A DNA stretch of 64,000 nt from Eutypella sp. D-1. Its lineage: Eukaryota > Ascomycota > Sordariomycetes > Xylariales > Diatrypaceae. Shown here piece by piece: positions 59,065 through 64,000 of the stretch (position 1 is its first letter; the number at the start of each line of letters is the position of its first letter). The translations under genes were made by a program, and so were the position numbers. The notes beneath the pieces were generated by a model. That model was not told the origin of the DNA, did not search any database, and saw only the letters and a list, made by a program, of their open reading frames with translations. The DNA lies in the NCBI GenBank assembly GCA_023313575.1, contig JAJTTP010000008.1, positions 62,001 to 126,000 of the forward strand, in the 5' to 3' direction.

Positions 59065-61106
59065 TTACCGCCGGTTCGTCCGCGGGTCGAGCGCCTCGTT
59101 GCGGCGGTAATCCCTAATCTCCTTGGTGCCGAGGCTGCCGAGGCCTCCCTCGGAGCGGCGTTCCCAGCCGCCGAGGCGGACGACGAGGCAGGTGGCGTTG
59201 TCGCCGTCGCGGCTGACCTCGGTGGCGTAGGCGACGACGTCGCGGGCGCCCTGCTCGGGAGTGTTGGCCTCCTTGACCACGTCGACGATCTCCTGGTCGC
59301 CGAGCGTCCCCGACACCCCGTCCGACACCAGCACCAGGAAGCTGTACTGCGCGGGGCCCAGCTCCGTGCGCGTCACCTCCGGCTCCGCCGACACCCCGAG
59401 CCGCTTCGACTGCATGTCTCCGAACGCCCGGCTGTTCGCCAGCCCCTGGATCCGCTCTTCGCCGAACGAGTCCGCCACCAGCGACGTCGCGAACCGTCGT
59501 AGCCGGTGCGACTCCCCCGGCGCGCTCGGGTGGTGGTCTGACGTCAGGGGCCGCGCGAGGCCCGTCGCCGTCTCGCAGAGCAGGATCCGCGTGTCGCCCA
59601 CGTGCCCGACCACAAGCGTCGACGAGGCCGCCGGGTGCCAGAACGGCGCCGGCGTCGGCGTCGAGATGAGTGCTATCGACGCCGTCGAGCCGCCCTTGAA
59701 CCGCGCCGACCCCCCGATGTAATGCCCGGATGGCGGGATGTGGTACGGCCGGCCCAAGATCTCATCGTTGTTGACCGCCACGTCCGCCACGTACGGGTCG
59801 TCCGGGTCCGGCTTGCGTGCCTGCGCCGTCACGAAGTCCAGATCCGCCCGGAGAAATGCGTACGTGAGGACCGACTCGATGCTTACGGGCGGCTCCGGCC
59901 CCTTCGGGTCCGCCGTCTTGTACGTGAAATGAGGCGGGTTGAACCGCTTGAAGTACCCGCCTATGGTGCTCTTGTACTCTTCGGCCAGCTCCTTCTGCAG
60001 TCTCAGGGCCTTGGACTCGCAAGCGATTGCCGGCACCGGCTTGTCGCCCTTCATGACGCTCGCCCGCCCCGCTTCTTGGATCACTCCCCGGTCGTTCACT
60101 CCAGGAAGCTTGGCCTTGGCCATCACTTCCTGCGAGCTCTTGATGTCCAGCTCGTCCAGCTTCTGCAGCCCGCCAGCCTCGGCATCCCCCAATAACGCCG
60201 TATCCTTCCCTCGGCCGGGACTGGTGAGGGGGTTGCGGGTCTTCTTGTGAGACCGCAGGCTACTCTTCAGGCCGAACTCGTCGGCTGCCTCTTCGATGTA
60301 GCCGTGTAGCTCGTCCTGCAAGAAGTCGCTGCACTGCGTCCCGCCGTGGCCATCGAACACGCCGAAGTAGAAGATCTGCGGGTCTCCGAAAGAGCTGTCG
60401 GCCGGCGTCGCTTCGCCGGTCTTGTTCTGGGGCTTCCGGACTAAACTGATGGGCGCCCGTTTCGCGAACGCGGGGAGGTCGATAGTGCCCGCCTGGTGTC
60501 GGTCTTCGTTGTATGCGCGCGACCCCCTCGAGTCCGCGGCGCCGAAGTGGTGTTTTGCGCTTTTGAGCGGGATGCGCACGACGGTGAGGTCGCGATTCGG
60601 CGGGATATGGGGAGGCGACGCGGCGGGAGCAGCGCCCGGCTCGGCGACGTGTGGTGCTGCGGCGGATCTCGGTAGCTTGTGATGTAGGCCGGGTCTTGGG
60701 CTCGAATCGGGGTGGAGTGAGGACGAAGGGAGATGCGTCACGAAGTAGTTGTGGAATCCGCGTCGAACGGTGTGACCAGTCGACGTAGCAGTCTGCTCGG
60801 GGGGCATCAAGCCGCCATTGTTGGGAACTGAAGCTGCCGCCTCCTGCGTTCCGGATATGAATCTAAGTTGGGAATGCGGTACTCGCCTCGAGGCAGGATG
60901 GAGAGTCGTAGGTTTTCGAGTACGGCGAGCCCGACTCTGAGCCTCGAAGAATGTCGCGATGAATCCTACAAGTACGATACCGTGAGCTTCTGAACTTCAC
61001 GTGAAATTCATAAATTCAAAGCGGGAGGAAGTGAAAGCTAAGTTAACTTCTTACCATAGGTATCGTTCAAGGACCACCGCTTCGAACATCCACGACCTAG
61101 AGCCAT
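59065..61106 (-). CDS. mitochondrial PP2C-type protein phosphatase, PTC6-like
   Basis: Exon 1 is short (61106-61055); an 89-nt GTAAGA intron and exon 2 (60965-59065) give 650 residues. Splicing adds an N-terminus MALGRGCSKRWSLNDTYG followed by a stretch of Arg, Ser and Thr with few acids, a plausible mitochondrial presequence. PP2C motifs in order: SRAYNEDRHQAG (metal Asp), FGVFDGHGG near residue 220, GHVGDTRILLC, LVSDGVSGTLGDQEIVDVV and RDGDNATCLVV. All the metal-binding aspartates I can place are present. The enzyme dephosphorylates Ser/Thr in mitochondria; yeast PTC6/PTC5 act on pyruvate dehydrogenase and in mitophagy. There is a polar insert of about 90 residues between the DGHGG block and the next conserved block. 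The C-terminal end is basic. Confidence 0.88.
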
Positions 61107-63117
61107 GGTTCTTTATTCCCAATACCGTGGCCAGCTTTAATGTCTAACATAGGAAGGGAGGTTTTATTTGGTATTGTTTAAAGTGTTTAGTGTATATATA
61201 TATATAGTATATTTGTAAGTTGACCGTTGTGGCGTTGGGAGAAGTTGAGCGAAGCCGGAGTTGTGGGTTTCAGACATCGACTTTTGGCTTTGTTGCTTTT
61301 TCCCTTTTCGCTAGACTGGATGGGAGTAGTGACGTTATAGGGGTCGGGGGTATTTGGATACTTAGGAGGTAGTGAGTGATAAAAGGGCAGACTACCTGGC
61401 AGCTGCCTGGGTAGGTATGATCAAGCTTGCCTTTTAAGTGGTCTACTTAGTACCAGTACTTGAAAAATGGCGGCGTTTTTAGTATGTACTCATGTAGAGT
61501 AGTTGTTGTGTCTTGTATGTGTGCGTGTGCGTGTGTGTGTGCTAATTAATTACTGAGTCCTTTGGTTCAACATTAGCAGTTGTTGAGTGGAAGATCTACC
61601 CGCCCTTGCCGCCCCAAGGTTACCCAACCTGCCAGCTCCAGGGCTGTCTTTCCAGTTTCCACAAGTCCCTTAAATTGCTATGTACAAGTCCGATCCCGGG
61701 TTTGCCCGGCGGCGTACAGAAGTAATGGTGGAGAATCCCCACTTTGGACCCGCGAGCCCGGAAACCCTTGATAACATTCATGGATTAACGCTACAATGTT
61801 GGCTGGTTGGGCTCTGAATGACGCTATAGCGCCTGAACGCCTATAATTGGGTAGTCCTACAACCCTGTCAGCCTGTTCATGGGTGACATTGTCCATTGCC
61901 ACATGTCATCCCAGGCTCGCCTGCTCGCTTACAACCCGCCACAAGATGTACCGACCGACGGAGTAGACGGCATATGTGATAAGTTGATGTTTCTCTCCTA
62001 GGTACATTCAGTATGCAACTAGGTACGGAGTAGGGCGAGGAGCCTATAAGTAATGAGCATTTGAGGAGTGGTGAAGTGCCTGCCTTCCTAGAGCAGGTAC
62101 TCAAGTCCTTAATCTAGGTAGGTATTGCTATAGTAGAGAATGTCGGTGGATTTAAAGCCAGGACCGACGAAAACCCTGACTTATGACGGCATTAGCCCTC
62201 ATACCTCAATATATTTCACACCCGTTTTGGATTCTAAGCTCAAGTCATGTCATACTCAGCTGGCCTACCTTCCTAGCAGCTCTCCCTGTCTAATAGTTGA
62301 GCATATGTGTATTGAGGGAAATAAATCGTGAAGAAAAAAAAGAAATAAATAAAAAGTAAGAAGCATACTTGCATCTTTCTAATTGCATAGCAACCCTAGA
62401 AGTTATCACTATATTCTTAATTTCCCCGCTGAAAGTCTAAGATTGCCATCCCTACTACTAGAACGTAGGAACTAGAGCTGGCACCTTCTATGTACACTAG
62501 ACCAGTGTTCTCTAACTAATACTTACCTACATAGAGCACTGACAACTAATCCGCCTTCCTGAGCTACAGAAATGCTCACTGACCTGTATAAAAACAACAC
62601 CGTACATAAGGAAAGTCATTCGCAGTCACTATCACGACTCAAGAAGTGCTGTTCTGTTCTGTAACAGTTTCATAATAGACCACCATTCTCTACCCCCTTA
62701 CCCATGGTTATGATGTCTTTTAGGCAAGATTAGCAGAAACACACGCAAAAACTTACCACGGCCAATACCCATTTCTAATAACACCCCTCTCTCCAATTCC
62801 CCGATTAGGTCAAGATTTATATTCCCTAAGCCGTGGCGAACATCATATTACATACTTCCTTTACAGCGGTGGTGTCGTCGATCATTCTGTCCCCCCCTCT
62901 TATCTTCCTGCATTCTCTCAGACGCCCTCTAGACGACGACGGCCATCTCTGAAGCAGATAGACTGTATCATGTCCATCTCCAACGTTGGGTCCGTCGTGC
63001 TCCATGTGGTCGTCTTTCTAGCTACGCTCGTCAACTTCCACTCCGCCTTGGCTCATGTCGAGCCCCTGCTCCTCATCGGGCTGTACATAATTTCCCGGGT
63101 CCTGGGACGCACACCGG
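61107..63117. other. divergent intergenic region, about 2 kb
   Basis: This holds the PP2C promoter (TA repeat at about 61195-61208) and the transporter promoter/leader. A GT repeat lies at about 61518-61541. TAGGTA motifs occur at 61410, 62000-62030 and 62115. A 65-codon frame at 62970-63167 overlaps the transporter start in another frame and would be an overlapping upstream ORF if translated. Confidence 0.45.
61518..61541. repeat. GT-rich dinucleotide microsatellite
   Basis: About ten GT units with occasional GC interruptions are seen, upstream of the divergent PP2C and transporter genes. Confidence 0.6.
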
Positions 63118-64000
63118 ATGACTTCTGGCATAATGGTCAGACGTGCGAGTTCCCAGCTGATCAGTGATCCAGCCACGGCTGATGACGTCTACAATGGCTA
63201 CGTGACGCCTAGGGAGGACTACTTCAGCCCGCGCGACACAGCCCTGCGGGAGCGCGGGAAGTCGTCGAACAACAGCGGCTCGTCTTTCGAGGCTCATGAT
63301 CCGGAGAGCCTCGCGCGGATGGTCTCTAATGCGAGGAGGCACAAGACAGGAAAGATTGGGATCCGTGATCGGATATGTTGCTATCAATGGACCTGGTTCA
63401 CCCTGGTAAGCTACCGGCTGTTGTATGTGTGGTGCTGCTGGAGGCGATGTTTTCTCCCCTATATTCGACAATTCGCTAATTTTGGGAGTGGTAGACCATG
63501 GTAAGCATTGGATCTAGATAATGGACAGACGGAGTCTGTGTTAACCACGCTCAACATCTTCACGGACAAATAGGCTACTGGAGGAATATCGAATGTCTTT
63601 CACTCCAGTATGTACACTGCCTCCTTTGAGTTGAGTGGCATGTGCTACAGAGACTGACCGCATCCCAGTATGGACTTCCTACGAAACATCTTGGATCTAT
63701 TACATCGGGGTTTTATACCTCTTATTCAATATTTGCCTTTTTACCGTGAACTGCGTCTTGATCTCCATGAGATTTTATATGGTACCGGGAAGTTTCTACC
63801 AGTCCTTCAGAGACCAGGTCGAATCATTATTCATCCCAGCAGTGGTGAGTCCTTAGGAGCCGGCCCACCATGAAGATGGTCGTTTCTCACCATTGCAGGT
63901 CGTCTCGACTGGTACGATTCTCATAAATATATGCGAATTCGCCATCCCTTTCACCGGTCCATGGCTTATTCCCGTAATGGAATGCCTCTACTGGATCTAT
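63118..64000 (+). CDS. TDT/SLAC1-family transporter (malate or sulfite type), 3' truncated
   Basis: The gene is cut by the window's right edge. Exons: 63118-63405, a 6-nt microexon 63495-63500, 63574-63607, 63669-63844, and 63899 to the edge; all join in phase, giving 202 residues so far. The soluble N-terminus of about 85 residues precedes the family's first conserved block, DRICCYQWTWFTLTMATGG (with the TM from the microexon). Next come hydrophobic segments YIGVLYLLFNICLFTVNCVL and VESLFIPAVVSTGTILIN. This pattern matches fungal TDT (tellurite-resistance/dicarboxylate) proteins, which include malate permeases and the Ssu1 sulfite pump; the substrate cannot be told from this part. The start ATG at 63118 is the first in frame. 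An overlapping upstream ORF may affect translation. Confidence 0.83.
63495..63500 (+). other. 6-nt microexon in the TDT transporter gene
   Basis: ACCATG is flanked by GTAG on the left and GTAAGC on the right. It encodes the Thr-Met needed to complete WFTLTMATGG, the family's conserved start of the first membrane segment. Skipping it would keep the frame but lose two residues. Confidence 0.6.

Noticed and set aside
59602..60195. 197-codon + frame antisense to the PP2C gene
   Set aside because: It is Arg-rich shadow coding of a GC-rich minus-strand gene whose PP2C motifs are unmistakable.

Overview
The window is nuclear DNA of a filamentous ascomycete (Pezizomycotina, probably Sordariomycetes). 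The evidence is spliceosomal introns of mostly 50-150 nt with GT-AG ends and CTAAC/CTRAY-like branch sites, together with a HET-C protein, a Zn2Cys6 transcription factor, a chitin deacetylase with a chitin-binding module, an mtr-type amino acid permease and a J protein of the HLJ1 type. Genes lie on both strands with no operons. There is no sign of a plasmid, phage, CRISPR array, rRNA gene or intact transposon, and I recognised no tRNA gene. Splice sites were worked out by hand from reading frame, splice consensus and family conservation, so they are predictions.

Layout. 0.5-3 kb: HSL-type alpha/beta hydrolase (-). 5-6.6 kb: mitochondrial acetylornithine aminotransferase (+). 7.4-8.9 kb: mtr-like amino acid permease (-). 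11.1-12.7 kb: PARP6/8-like gene that looks broken (-). 14.1-15.7 kb: secreted M14 carboxypeptidase in five exons (+). 17.3-20.7 kb: TBC Rab-GAP (+). 21.6-25.2 kb: large 2-oxoglutarate/Fe(II) dioxygenase-like protein in five exons, one intron being GC-AG (-). 25.9-27.9 kb: Zn2Cys6 transcription factor (+), tail to tail with a short-chain dehydrogenase (-, 27.9-29.0 kb). 31.8-33.4 kb: multispanning membrane protein of unknown function (+). 34.2-35.9 kb: probably GPI-anchored chitin deacetylase (-). 37.5-40.0 kb: HET-C (-). 45.6-47.0 kb: D-amino-acid oxidase (+). 50.6-51.4 kb: SIW14-type phosphatase with a C-terminal membrane segment (+). 52.4-52.9 kb: small membrane protein (-). 53.7-55.3 kb: F-box-like/ankyrin protein (-). 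56.5-57.7 kb: HLJ1-like J protein (-). 59.1-61.1 kb: PTC6-like mitochondrial PP2C (-). 63.1 kb to the end: TDT/SLAC1-family transporter, cut by the window edge (+).

Most genes are unrelated housekeeping or cell-surface functions. The most interesting neighbourhood is 25.8-29.4 kb. The transcription factor and the adjacent dehydrogenase both have clusters of the pentamer CCGCA upstream. In the dehydrogenase promoter these are spaced exactly 10 bp apart, and in the transcription-factor promoter 9, 10 and 11 bp apart. The dehydrogenase also has Arg where SDR enzymes have the catalytic Lys. Together this suggests a small, possibly self-regulated, TF-enzyme module. Other points worth checking are the GC-AG intron, a 6-nt microexon, two introns under 40 nt, the damaged PARP-like gene and the unknown C-terminal ~730 residues of the dioxygenase-like protein. 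Intergenic DNA is unusually rich in TAGGTA/TACCTA motifs.
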